Assembly: GCA_937959275.1 (NCBI GenBank)
Contig: CALGLU010000018.1
Location: forward strand, 1 to 64,000
Direction of reading: 5' to 3'
DNA length: 64,000 bases
Origin: an uncultured Saprospiraceae bacterium
Lineage (GTDB): Bacteria; Bacteroidota; Bacteroidia; Chitinophagales; Saprospiraceae
Below are positions 36,422-44,659 of this stretch, in pieces (position 1 is the stretch's first letter; each line of letters opens with the position of its first letter). Both the position numbers and the translations under genes were made by a program. The notes beneath the pieces were generated by a model that was not told the origin of the DNA, ran no database searches, and was given only the letters and a program-made list of their open reading frames with translations.

Positions 36422-37273
36422 ATGGATGTTTATAAGCGGAATCGCTTTAAGGAACGGTTACATGAGATCATTTTTGAAGCAGATACTAAAGAAGGTAAGC
36501 TCTTTGATATCGTGCTGCTTGTATTGATCCTTTTGAGTGTCATCACAGTGATGCTAGAGTCTGTCCCATCGTACCAAGCAAAGTATCAAACATTGTTTAC
36601 TGTACTTGAATGGATGTTCACCTTCATCTTTACCATAGAATATATACTCAGGCTATACAGTGTATACAAACCTGTCAAATATGCGGCAAGCTTTTTTGGC
36701 ATCATTGACTTGGCTTCCATACTCCCTACGTTCTTAAGTCTCTTATTTCCAGGTTCTCAATCATTAGCTGTCATCAGGGCTTTACGGCTCATGCGGGTAT
36801 TCAGGATTTTTAAAATGATGAGCTTTCTGAATCACGGGAAAATCATTGGAGACGCGCTCTATAATTCCAGACCAAAGATTTTAATTTTCATGTCGTTTGT
36901 TGTCGTGATTGTTTGCATTTTTGGATCATTGATGTATCTAATAGAAGGCAGTTCAAATGAACGCTTTGATAGTATTCCTAGAAGTATGTACTGGGCCATC
37001 GTCACGATGACGACCGTCGGATATGGAGATATTTCGCCCGCTACTAATCTGGGCCAATTTATAGCATCAATTATCATGCTGCTCGGTTATGCTGTCATTG
37101 CTGTACCAACAGGTATCGTTTCTTCTGAGATGGTAAAAAGTGATACAGACTTTGAACAGAAATCAACTCAAGCCTGTCGATTTTGCTCAAAAGAAGGACA
37201 TGCAGATGACGCGGTATATTGTAAATTTTGTGGCGAAATTTTAAATGAGGATATCCCACCTGAAGACTCTTAG
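36422..37273 (+). CDS. voltage-gated K+ channel-like ion transporter with C-terminal zinc ribbon
   Basis: A 283-residue six-span channel. S4 carries arginines every third residue (R119, R122, R125, R128 in IRALRLMRVFRIF). The pore has the potassium filter TTVGYGD at 197-203 between S5 and S6. After S6 a short tail holds C252, C255, C267 and C270 (CRFC and CKFC), a zinc ribbon. It would tetramerise in the inner membrane and conduct K+. Voltage sensitivity is plausible from S4 but not proven. Confidence 0.9.
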   Translation: MDVYKRNRFKERLHEIIFEADTKEGKLFDIVLLVLILLSVITVMLESVPSYQAKYQTLFTVLEWMFTFIFTIEYILRLYSVYKPVKYAASFFGIIDLASILPTFLSLLFPGSQSLAVIRALRLMRVFRIFKMMSFLNHGKIIGDALYNSRPKILIFMSFVVVIVCIFGSLMYLIEGSSNERFDSIPRSMYWAIVTMTTVGYGDISPATNLGQFIASIIMLLGYAVIAVPTGIVSSEMVKSDTDFEQKSTQACRFCSKEGHADDAVYCKFCGEILNEDIPPEDS

Positions 37274-37436
37274 TGCTCAAGAACTAAATATCTAGCCATA
37301 TTGAATTGTTCTTTTCCGCCTTCTCTACGTTACAGAACCGACCTTGATAGGTATGGCTATCAAAGCGAACCTGTGCCTTGAGTAGACGAAAAATAACTAC
37401 TTTCATACAGCCATTTATTTAGTGCTTGAGACACTA
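37271..37436. repeat. 166-base region bounded by ~20-base inverted repeats
   Basis: TAGTGCTCAAGAACTAAATA at 37271-37290 pairs with the segment at 37416-37436, which reads TAGTGTCTCAAGCACTAAATA on the other strand, with two small differences. It lies between convergent channel and DoxX genes. It could be a very long hairpin or a small inverted-repeat element (MITE-like). No target-site duplication is evident. Confidence 0.55.
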
Positions 37437-37437
37437 G

Positions 37438-37860
37438 TTATTCTTTGGGTAGTCGAAGGACATGAAGCATCCGCTTAATACTAAACTTACCTGCTCCCCC
37501 ATTTGCAATCAAGAGTAATAAACCACCACAAATCGCAAGGTTTTTAGCAAATCCAATCGAATTGACACGTCTATAATCTATCGGATCATTCCAAAATGAA
37601 TAGACGATAAACGTAACTGGTATCAAATATAAGAGCAGTAAAAATGCACCTATGTTCGCATAATAGCCAATCAGGACCATAAAACTTCCTAATATTAATA
37701 GAGTTACCATACCAATGAGAAGTACATCTTGATTCCAAGTAATATTATATGCCGTCATTGTATCCTTCGTGCTTTCCCAAAACCCAAGCGTATCATACAC
37801 TTCGAAAAAGAAAATGAGGGTAATCAAAACTCTGCCAATAAGGTCTGCAAAATCTTTCAT
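37438..37860 (-). CDS. DoxX family membrane protein
   Basis: A 140-residue protein with four hydrophobic segments and the DoxX pattern: DLIGRVLITLIFFFEVYDTL at the start, GMVTLLILGSFMVLIGYYANIGAFLLLLYL in the middle (two spans), and FAKNLAICGGLLLLIANGGAGKFSI near the end. Family members are small inner-membrane proteins of mixed roles. No partner is nearby, so no function is claimed. Confidence 0.85.
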   Translation of the reverse strand: MKDFADLIGRVLITLIFFFEVYDTLGFWESTKDTMTAYNITWNQDVLLIGMVTLLILGSFMVLIGYYANIGAFLLLLYLIPVTFIVYSFWNDPIDYRRVNSIGFAKNLAICGGLLLLIANGGAGKFSIKRMLHVLRLPKE

Positions 37861-37929
37861 GGGCGAAAGGTAGTATTTCTGTTGATATTTTATGCTCTAG
37901 TGGTTTGTCAAGTATATATTGATAGAGCT

Positions 37930-39495
37930 CTAATTGTCCAGATAGCTATTCACCGCATCTGCCACATTGCGCCCATCTATAGCCGCTGATAAAATCCCTC
38001 CAGCATAGCCTGCACCTTCTCCGCAAGGAAAAAAGCCATTGAGATGGCCTGACATAAATGTAGAACGATCTCGCTCTAATCTGATTGGCGAACTCGTCCG
38101 GCTTTCAACACCGACGACATGTGCTTCTTCAGATAAAAACCCGTTTAACTTTTGGTCAAAGAGTTTACTTGCTTCTTGCAGTCTGTAGACGATATCTTGC
38201 GGCAGTATTTCATGGACAGGCGCTGAGATGAGCCCTGGGATGTATGAGCTCTTCATATCAACACGAGTGAGCTTTTGATCCACAAAATCTACTAATCTTT
38301 GGGCAGGCGCTTTTTGAGTCCCATCCCCTGCTTGAAAAAAAGCAGTCTCGACAGTTTGCTGAAACTCGACACCGGCAAAGACTCCAGTATAGCCTTTACG
38401 AGCTAGATAGTCTTGTGAGATTTCGACGACGATGCCAGCGTTTGCATAGGGCGAATCTCTCTTAGACAAAGACATCCCGTTGACAACCAACTCTCCTGGA
38501 TTGGTAGCTGCTGGAACGATCAAGCCACCTGGACACATGCAAAAAGAAAACACGCCTGTACCATCGATCTGACAGGCTAAGCGATAACTCGATGCAGGTA
38601 AATTCACTTCCCGCTTGGCTTGATTATATTGTACTTTATCAATCAGATGTTGTGGATGCTCCATCCTGACCCCCAGCGCAAATGGTTTAAACTCTAGGCC
38701 TAATTCATACTTATCACAAAGACCAAAGATGTCGCGTGCAGAGTGCCCTGTTGCCAGGATGGTGGCATCAGCAAATAATTCAATCTGCTTATTGTCTTTC
38801 AAATAACTGACGCCATCAATGGATTTGTTAGAAATTAAAAAATCAGTGACATACGAATCAAAATGAATTTCGCCGCCGTGGTCTAGAATACTTTCTCTGA
38901 TTTGAGCGATGATTTTGGGCAGTTTATTTGATCCGATGTGCGGATGAGCATCAATTAATATATCTCCACTTGCTCCATGATCCACTAAGATTTGCAAAAT
39001 GTCCTTGATATTGCCTCGTTTGTGAGATCGAGTATATAGCTTCCCGTCAGAATAGGTGCCTGCACCGCCTTCTCCAAAGCAATAATTCGAGTGAGGATTA
39101 ACAATTCCGTCTTGCTGAATCGCCTTTAAATCTCGTCTTCTGGCTTGAACATCCTTTCCCCTATCCAAGACGATGGGTTTAAGCCCATTCTCCAAACATT
39201 TAAGCGCCGCAAAATAGCCTGCTGGCCCTGCACCTACAATGATGACCTTTTTCACAGGATGCAAAGGTGTAGGCTTAAAGATAGGCGTACTCTCATCCGT
39301 ATCCGGAGACAATAGTAGCTCTACTTTTAAGCGATACACAGCTTGTCTTTGTCTGGCATCTATGGATCGCTTACGAATTTTGAACCCTAAAGCAGCGTCT
39401 TTGGGTATGTTGGCCTTTTTGACGGCCTTTTTGAGAATCAGATCCTCATTTTGAAGTTCGGACGGTAATAACTTTATATCGACAAGAGGATTCAT
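37930..39495 (-). CDS. FAD-dependent oxidoreductase (COG2509-like)
   Basis: A 521-residue flavoprotein. An N-terminal ~75-residue domain precedes the FAD-binding Rossmann motif VIIVGAGPAGYFAALK (GAGPAG at 88-93). FGEGGAGTYSDGKLYT, TGHSARDIF and the C-terminal FPCGEGAGYAGGILSAAIDG match the uncharacterised NAD(P)/FAD-dependent dehydrogenase family. CQIDGTGVFSFCMCPGG may hold redox-active cysteines. The substrate is unknown. Confidence 0.88.
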   Translation of the reverse strand: MNPLVDIKLLPSELQNEDLILKKAVKKANIPKDAALGFKIRKRSIDARQRQAVYRLKVELLLSPDTDESTPIFKPTPLHPVKKVIIVGAGPAGYFAALKCLENGLKPIVLDRGKDVQARRRDLKAIQQDGIVNPHSNYCFGEGGAGTYSDGKLYTRSHKRGNIKDILQILVDHGASGDILIDAHPHIGSNKLPKIIAQIRESILDHGGEIHFDSYVTDFLISNKSIDGVSYLKDNKQIELFADATILATGHSARDIFGLCDKYELGLEFKPFALGVRMEHPQHLIDKVQYNQAKREVNLPASSYRLACQIDGTGVFSFCMCPGGLIVPAATNPGELVVNGMSLSKRDSPYANAGIVVEISQDYLARKGYTGVFAGVEFQQTVETAFFQAGDGTQKAPAQRLVDFVDQKLTRVDMKSSYIPGLISAPVHEILPQDIVYRLQEASKLFDQKLNGFLSEEAHVVGVESRTSSPIRLERDRSTFMSGHLNGFFPCGEGAGYAGGILSAAIDGRNVADAVNSYLDN

Positions 39496-39620
39496 TTGGT
39501 TTATATACTTAATTTCGATCTGTAAACGCTTATATTATTTTGAAATCTTGTGCCAAAAGCCAGTTTATTCGCCAGTAATTGTAGGAATATGATGACTCAG
39601 ACTAAAAAAGAGCACTTAGA

Positions 39621-39651
39621 TTGTGAAAACAGCACAATTTACTTACTTTTG
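39621..39651 (+). promoter_or_regulatory. promoter of rpmI-rplT
   Basis: TTG at 39621-39623 and TACTTTTG at 39644-39651, 20 bases apart, match the Bacteroidota -33/-7 pattern. Transcription would start near 39658, about 20 bases before the rpmI start. Confidence 0.65.
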
Positions 39652-39677
39652 CACTCCATTTGTAAAAAAGGATAGAT

Positions 39678-39878
39678 ATGCCTAAGATGAAAACAAACTC
39701 CAGTGCTAAGAAACGTTTTAAACTAACGGGCTCTGGTAAAATCAAAAGATTTCAAGCGAAGACGTCTCACATGATGAGAAATAAAACGAAGAAAGCTAAA
39801 CTTAATTTAAGAGGCTCTACAACAGTTTCAAAAGCCGATACGAAGAGAATATTGAGCTTGCTTGCTATTAGATCATAA
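39678..39878 (+). CDS. rpmI: ribosomal protein bL35
   Basis: A 66-residue basic protein starting [20 protein letters not shown], the diagnostic L35 N-terminus. It sits 21 bases before rplT. In many bacteria infC comes first in this operon. Here no infC is present upstream, and the promoter element sits directly before rpmI. Confidence 0.97.
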   Translation: MPKMKTNSSAKKRFKLTGSGKIKRFQAKTSHMMRNKTKKAKLNLRGSTTVSKADTKRILSLLAIRS

Positions 39879-39899
39879 CCATTTAAAGAAGATTAAGAT

Positions 39900-40244
39900 A
39901 TGCCACGGTCAGTCAATTCAGTTGCATCAAGACGCAGAAGAAAAAAAATACTCAAAGAAGCCAGAGGATATTTTGGAGCGCGGAGTAAAGTCTATACAGT
40001 AGCTAAAAATGCTGTAGAAAAAGCTGGAGTATATGCTTACAGAGACAGAAAAGCTAAGAAAAGAGAGTTCAGAAAACTGTGGATTGCCCGTATCAATGCT
40101 GGAGCAAGACAACATGGTATGAGCTACTCTAAGCTTATCAATGGTCTTTCTTCTAAGAATGTAGAATTAAACAGAAAGGTTTTAGCTGATTTAGCTTTTA
40201 ACCACCCTGATACATTTAAGGCTGTTGTCGAATCAGCCTCGTAG
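39900..40244 (+). CDS. rplT: ribosomal protein bL20
   Basis: A 114-residue protein with the L20 pattern [21 protein letters not shown] split by [32 protein letters not shown] and [15 protein letters not shown]. It is an early-assembly protein of the large subunit. It is followed by a strong terminator. Confidence 0.98.
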   Translation: MPRSVNSVASRRRRKKILKEARGYFGARSKVYTVAKNAVEKAGVYAYRDRKAKKREFRKLWIARINAGARQHGMSYSKLINGLSSKNVELNRKVLADLAFNHPDTFKAVVESAS

Positions 40245-40275
40245 ATCAGGAGAATCAATTACATGAAAAAACTAG

Positions 40276-40306
40276 AGACCTGTGCTTTTGCGCGGGTCTT
40301 TTTTTG
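40276..40306 (+). terminator. intrinsic terminator after rplT
   Basis: AGACCTGTGC at 40276-40285 pairs with GCGCGGGTCT at 40290-40299 (two G-U pairs), with a TTTT loop and a T run. Confidence 0.88.
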
Positions 40307-40427
40307 TTTCATTTATTTAAAAACATCAATGTCAGCTTCAATAGCAATGGCAATCGTAACATCAATGACTAATATGCTCGTTGGATCGGAGCCCAACGAG
40401 GGCGGCGAAACGCTATTAAAGCCCCGT

Positions 40428-40880
40428 TTAATGAATGGCTTTGATGAAAATATCTCGTCCTCGAAATGTAATCTGCTCTCCCACTGCTTTATTTAAAAAC
40501 AGAGTCCCTAGCGGCGATTGAGAGCTCATCACAAAAAAAATCTGTTGATCGATAGTCAGTTTACCCAGACCAACTGACAGAAAGTAAAATCCAGCATCTG
40601 TCTCTATCAAAGCACCCTTTTGAATTTTGGAATGAATTGTCTCTTTATCAATAGACTGTAAATCCGTCAACATCACTTTTGCTTCTGCGAATGAGCGCTG
40701 GGCTTTATGCATTTCAGCATGGGCCATCGCCCTACCAGTCTCAAACTTATCTCCAGCACTACTTTTGGTTTCGGAGCGCGTCGCCTCTTCTGCTTGCTGT
40801 ATTGATTGCTCAGCTGTCAAAACCATTTGCTTGACCCGCTGGAGGCATAGATCGTATAGAGATAATTTGGAGGCTTGCAT
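40428..40880 (-). CDS. GreA/GreB-related protein
   Basis: A 150-residue protein with an N-terminal coiled-coil-like part (QRVKQMVLTAEQSIQQAEEATRS would span it, then SSAGDKFETGRAMAHAEM) and a C-terminal FKBP-like part (GALIETDAGFYFLSVGLGKL, SPLGTLFLNKAVGE). The layout resembles Gre transcript cleavage factors, but the acidic tip and canonical Gre motifs are not clear. It could bind RNA polymerase without cleavage activity. In Bacteroidota such genes are sometimes mislabelled as 3-oxoacyl-ACP synthase. Confidence 0.7.
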   Translation of the reverse strand: MQASKLSLYDLCLQRVKQMVLTAEQSIQQAEEATRSETKSSAGDKFETGRAMAHAEMHKAQRSFAEAKVMLTDLQSIDKETIHSKIQKGALIETDAGFYFLSVGLGKLTIDQQIFFVMSSQSPLGTLFLNKAVGEQITFRGRDIFIKAIH

Positions 40881-40901
40881 GCTGTTTTTGAGGGTAAGGG
40901 C

Positions 40902-42164
40902 TTATTTACTTCTGATCGCCTCTACTGGGTCAAGTGCAGAAGCCTGAAGAGCAGGCAACATACCTGCAATGATGCCAATGATAATTGATGATGAAAGACC
41001 GATGATAATATTCTTAAGAGATAAAGTGATCTGAAATGGAATGACCGCAGATATTCCCTTGGCGACGACAAAGACCATTAAGATGCCAAGTAATCCACCG
41101 AGTAGACACAGAAAAATCGATTCAATTAAAAACTCAGATAGAATGATATAGCGCTTAGCACCCAAGGCTTTCTTGATCCCAATAATATTTGTACGTTCTT
41201 TCACTGATACAAACATAATATTAGCTACACTTATCAATCCCACGATGATTGCAAAACCACCGATTATAATACCACCGATTTTGACTTGTCCGAAAAAGCC
41301 TTCTATAATATTAGTAAACTGATCAATCGAGTTAATAGAGAAATTGTCATCTTCTTTTGGCTTTAACCTACGGATAGCTCTCATATCACCTGTTATTTCG
41401 TCTCGCAATGCAGCTAGACTCACTTCAGCTTTTGGTTTGACATAGATAATTCTGGCAGCTTGAAATCGGCTGCGCCCATTCATATTTACAAATCGCTTTA
41501 TCGTTGGGTAGCACATCCAAGTCACGACATCCATTTGTTGCACATTAAACGGATTGTCCCCCTCATCTTCGAGCACACCTATAATTTGAAACTTTTGTCC
41601 AAAGAGCTTGAGATCCTTTCCAAGACAATCTTGATTTGGGAATAACTCTTTTTCTATATCCGCTCCAATAATCACTTTGGTAGCACCACTTTCATATTCT
41701 CTATTGGAAAAAAACCGTCCCTTGGCAAGCGTCATGTCCTGTATCTCAGGGAAATTGAGTGTAGAGCCCATAACCGTTGATCCTTCTAGGCTATTGGATC
41801 CATTCTTTAAGGTTTTACCTTCTAAGCCAACTAAGAAAGCGACTTCTTCTGCCAATTCCAATCGTTCAGCTAGTCCCTCATAATCCGATTCAGATGGGCT
41901 TGGTCGTTTAAAATATTTCCAATAATTCTGCTCCGGATCTTCATCCCATGGAAACACATCAATCATCAATATTTCCTTGCTTATACCGCCGAACAAATCG
42001 AGAATAGAGCCTTCTAAGGAGTCAACTGCAGACTGGACAGCTATAATGCAAAATATACCAATGGTGATCCCGAGTAGAGAGAGAAAGGATCTCAATTTAC
42101 TCGTGCGGAGTTGCTGCCAGGCAAGTCTAAAACTTTCTAATATGGTTCTTAAGAAAAGCTTCAT
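40902..42164 (-). CDS. MacB/FtsX-type ABC transporter permease
   Basis: A 420-residue permease with one N-terminal span (LRSFLSLLGITIGIFCIIAV), a large periplasmic MacB-like core domain, and three C-terminal spans (from about 285, with VGLISVANIMFVSVKERTNIIGIKKALGA, typical FtsX). It would work with an ATPase that is not adjacent, possibly in export or lipoprotein/antimicrobial efflux. I set the start at ATG 42164; a GTG two codons upstream is possible. The stop is 21 bases from the Gre-like gene. Confidence 0.9.
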   Translation of the reverse strand: MKLFLRTILESFRLAWQQLRTSKLRSFLSLLGITIGIFCIIAVQSAVDSLEGSILDLFGGISKEILMIDVFPWDEDPEQNYWKYFKRPSPSESDYEGLAERLELAEEVAFLVGLEGKTLKNGSNSLEGSTVMGSTLNFPEIQDMTLAKGRFFSNREYESGATKVIIGADIEKELFPNQDCLGKDLKLFGQKFQIIGVLEDEGDNPFNVQQMDVVTWMCYPTIKRFVNMNGRSRFQAARIIYVKPKAEVSLAALRDEITGDMRAIRRLKPKEDDNFSINSIDQFTNIIEGFFGQVKIGGIIIGGFAIIVGLISVANIMFVSVKERTNIIGIKKALGAKRYIILSEFLIESIFLCLLGGLLGILMVFVVAKGISAVIPFQITLSLKNIIIGLSSSIIIGIIAGMLPALQASALDPVEAIRSK

Positions 42165-42324
42165 GGGCACAAATTAACAATACGGCTATAGATTTGTTCT
42201 AATTTAAGGATTAAACGACTGCAGGCGAACTATATGTTGCCATATTCTCGTTATTATATTTTCCACTTATTTACTCAATAGCAAGGCATTAAGGGCATTC
42301 TCACAATATATCAGTTAGAATTCA

Positions 42325-42332
42325 TACTTTTG
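42325..42332 (+). promoter_or_regulatory. -7 element upstream of queA
   Basis: TACTTTTG fits TAnnTTTG and would start transcription near 42339, about 18 bases before the queA ATG. No clear -33 TTG is seen at the expected place. Confidence 0.5.
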
Positions 42333-42356
42333 CAGGCTTAATAATAAAAAAACTTA

Positions 42357-43421
42357 ATGAAGACAAAGCTATCACAATTCAGTTTTGAACTGCCGGAGAA
42401 ATTAATTTCTAAGTATCCATCTAAAGAAAGGGATGAGTCTAGACTTATGGTCATACATCGAGATTCTGGTAAAGTCGAACATAAGGTGTTTAAAGATGTG
42501 ATGGACTATTTTGATGAAGGTGACGCCATGATCATGAACAACACCAAAGTTTTTCCTGCTCGATTATATGGCAAAAAGGAAAAAACAGAAGCTAATATTG
42601 AAGTTTTCTTGTTGAGAGAGTTGAATAAGGAAAGTAAACTCTGGGACGTACTCGTAGATCCTGCGCGTAAGATTAGAGTTGGTAATAAGCTGTATTTCAG
42701 TGACAAAGAAGGGAATGACTTACTGATAGCCGAAGTGGTTGACAATACGACTTCACGTGGCCGTACAATCAGATTTTTCCATGAAGGAACTGAAGAGGAT
42801 TTTTACAATATTCTAGATCAGCTTGGCAACACACCATTACCGAAGTACATAGACAGAGAAGTCGAGCCAATCGATACTGAACGATACCAGACAGTCTATG
42901 CCAAGGAGAAAGGGGCCGTTGCAGCACCCACAGCAGGACTTCACTTTAGTCGTGAGTTATTAAAACGGCTCGAGATCAAAGGGGTGAATTTTGCAGAGCT
43001 AACGCTGCATGTTGGTTTAGGTACGTTTAGAAGCATTGATGTTGAAGATTTGTCTAAGCACAAAATGGATGCGGAATATTTCAAAGTGACAGATGAAACA
43101 TGTGCAGTTGTCAACAAAGCCATCAAGGAACATAAAAAAGTATGTAGCATAGGTACGACATCTATGCGATCAATCGAGTCTGCAGTTTCTGCACACAGTA
43201 TATTGAAGCCTGCAGAAGGCTGGACGAATAAATTCATCTTTCCACCATACGAATTCAACATTGCGAATTGTATGATTACAAATTTCCATTTACCAAAATC
43301 GAGCTTAATGATTATGGTTTCTGCATTTGGTGGTGCTGAATTAATGATGGATGCTTATCACCAAGCGATCAAAGAAAAATATCAATTCTTCAGCTATGGA
43401 GATGCGATGCTAATTCTATAA
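42357..43421 (+). CDS. queA: S-adenosylmethionine:tRNA ribosyltransferase-isomerase
   Basis: Makes epoxyqueuosine in the wobble position of tRNAs from preQ1. The 354-residue protein has the QueA blocks [21 protein letters not shown] split at the middle, [17 protein letters not shown], the catalytic-site region [25 protein letters not shown] and the C-terminal [19 protein letters not shown]. It is followed by a strong stem-loop. Confidence 0.97.
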   Translation: MKTKLSQFSFELPEKLISKYPSKERDESRLMVIHRDSGKVEHKVFKDVMDYFDEGDAMIMNNTKVFPARLYGKKEKTEANIEVFLLRELNKESKLWDVLVDPARKIRVGNKLYFSDKEGNDLLIAEVVDNTTSRGRTIRFFHEGTEEDFYNILDQLGNTPLPKYIDREVEPIDTERYQTVYAKEKGAVAAPTAGLHFSRELLKRLEIKGVNFAELTLHVGLGTFRSIDVEDLSKHKMDAEYFKVTDETCAVVNKAIKEHKKVCSIGTTSMRSIESAVSAHSILKPAEGWTNKFIFPPYEFNIANCMITNFHLPKSSLMIMVSAFGGAELMMDAYHQAIKEKYQFFSYGDAMLIL

Positions 43422-43427
43422 AAACAT

Positions 43428-43475
43428 ATGACTTTGCGAAGAACTTCATACTCATGGAATTTTTCGCAAAGTCAT
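43428..43475 (+). terminator. stem-loop after queA
   Basis: ATGACTTTGCGAA at 43428-43440 pairs perfectly (13 base pairs) with TTCGCAAAGTCAT at 43463-43475. TTTATTATTT follows. It is a likely terminator, with a long 22-base loop. Confidence 0.75.
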
Positions 43476-43714
43476 TTATTATTTCCTTAAAGAACACTCC
43501 ATCTTCTTCAAAAAGTAGCGAAACGCTAACAATAAGATAATCAATCATTTATATAGATATGAGCCTTATCATTCATTTGATTTGATATTTTTTTACACAG
43601 CTACTTGCATGTGTCATTATTTTTAATAGTTTTGTGCGAATTTTTGGGTAATCGTGGAACTTGATAGACGTAAAGAACCATTGACATTAATGAACCAAAA
43701 ACACATTTTAAATT

Positions 43715-43936
43715 ATGTATTGGACATTAGAATTAGCGCATCATCTAGAAGACGCACCTTGGCCAGCAACTCGGGATGAGTTAATAGATTATGCAATTAG
43801 ATCAGGAGCTCCATTAGAAGTTCTTGAAAATCTTCAACAAATTGAAGATGAAGGTGAAATTTATGAGAACATGGAAGATATTTGGCCAGACTATCCTCGT
43901 AAAGATGATTTCCTATTTAACGAAGATGAATATTAG
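43715..43936 (+). CDS. DUF2795-like small acidic protein
   Basis: A 73-residue acidic protein: LAHHLEDAPWPATRDELIDYAIRSGAPLEV (split by the family's tryptophan-proline pair), then LENLQQIEDEGEIYENMEDIW. Members are short and common in Bacteroidota. It has a well-formed frame directly before cmk, 12 bases before its start, so co-transcription is likely. Function unknown. Confidence 0.75.
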   Translation: MYWTLELAHHLEDAPWPATRDELIDYAIRSGAPLEVLENLQQIEDEGEIYENMEDIWPDYPRKDDFLFNEDEY

Positions 43937-43948
43937 ACCTTAATCATA

Positions 43949-44659
43949 GTGGGTTCAGAATCCATAGCCGATCCTAAGATCATCATTGCCATTGATGGAC
44001 TATCTGGTTGTGGAAAATCTACTTTAGCTAAAGACCTATCTAAACAGCTTTCTTATTTACATATAGATTCTGGGGCCATGTACAGATCAGTTGCCTTACA
44101 CCTGATTAGGGAAGGTATCTCTGTCAATGATATCGAGGATATCAAACAAGCACTGCAATCTCTAGAGATCTCTACCAAGCTGCATGATCAAGTCAGTATC
44201 CCGTATATGAATGGCGAACGTGTTGATCATCTCCTGCAGACATCTGAGGTTGTCAGCATAGTCAGTGAGGTAGCTGCAATAAAAGAGGTTAGGTCGTTCT
44301 TAAAAGGCATTCAGCAAGATCTTGGAAAAGATAAGGGAATCGTCATGGATGGCAGGGATATCGGCTCTGTCATATTCCCTGATGCCGAATTGAAACTCTA
44401 CATTACGGCTGATATAGGCGCTCGTACGGATAGAAGAGCTAAGGAGTTAGAAGCTAGAGGTCTTGAGATGACCAAAGAATTCATCAAGAGCAATTTGGAA
44501 AAACGTGATTATATTGACTCGAATCGAGAGGTCTCGCCATTGATTAAGGCCGATGATGCGATATGTATTGATACCACTAAGCTCACTAGAGAGGATCAAT
44601 TGAATGAAGCTATTGGCTATGTAGAAGAAGTGAAAAGTCGCCTTAATGCAGCAAAGTAA
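43949..44659 (+). CDS. cmk: cytidylate kinase
   Basis: Phosphorylates CMP and dCMP with ATP. The 236-residue protein has the P-loop GLSGCGKST at 17-25, IDSGAMYRSVAL, and the CMP-binding GRDIGSVIFPDA. The start is GTG at 43949; there is no ATG in frame between the upstream stop and the P-loop. Its 3' end overlaps the 3' end of the convergent neighbour by 17 bases. Confidence 0.96.
   Translation: MGSESIADPKIIIAIDGLSGCGKSTLAKDLSKQLSYLHIDSGAMYRSVALHLIREGISVNDIEDIKQALQSLEISTKLHDQVSIPYMNGERVDHLLQTSEVVSIVSEVAAIKEVRSFLKGIQQDLGKDKGIVMDGRDIGSVIFPDAELKLYITADIGARTDRRAKELEARGLEMTKEFIKSNLEKRDYIDSNREVSPLIKADDAICIDTTKLTREDQLNEAIGYVEEVKSRLNAAK

Noticed and set aside
43440-43714. A tRNA or small RNA between queA and the DUF2795-like gene
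   Set aside because: Apart from the terminator stem, no cloverleaf or other clear structure is visible.
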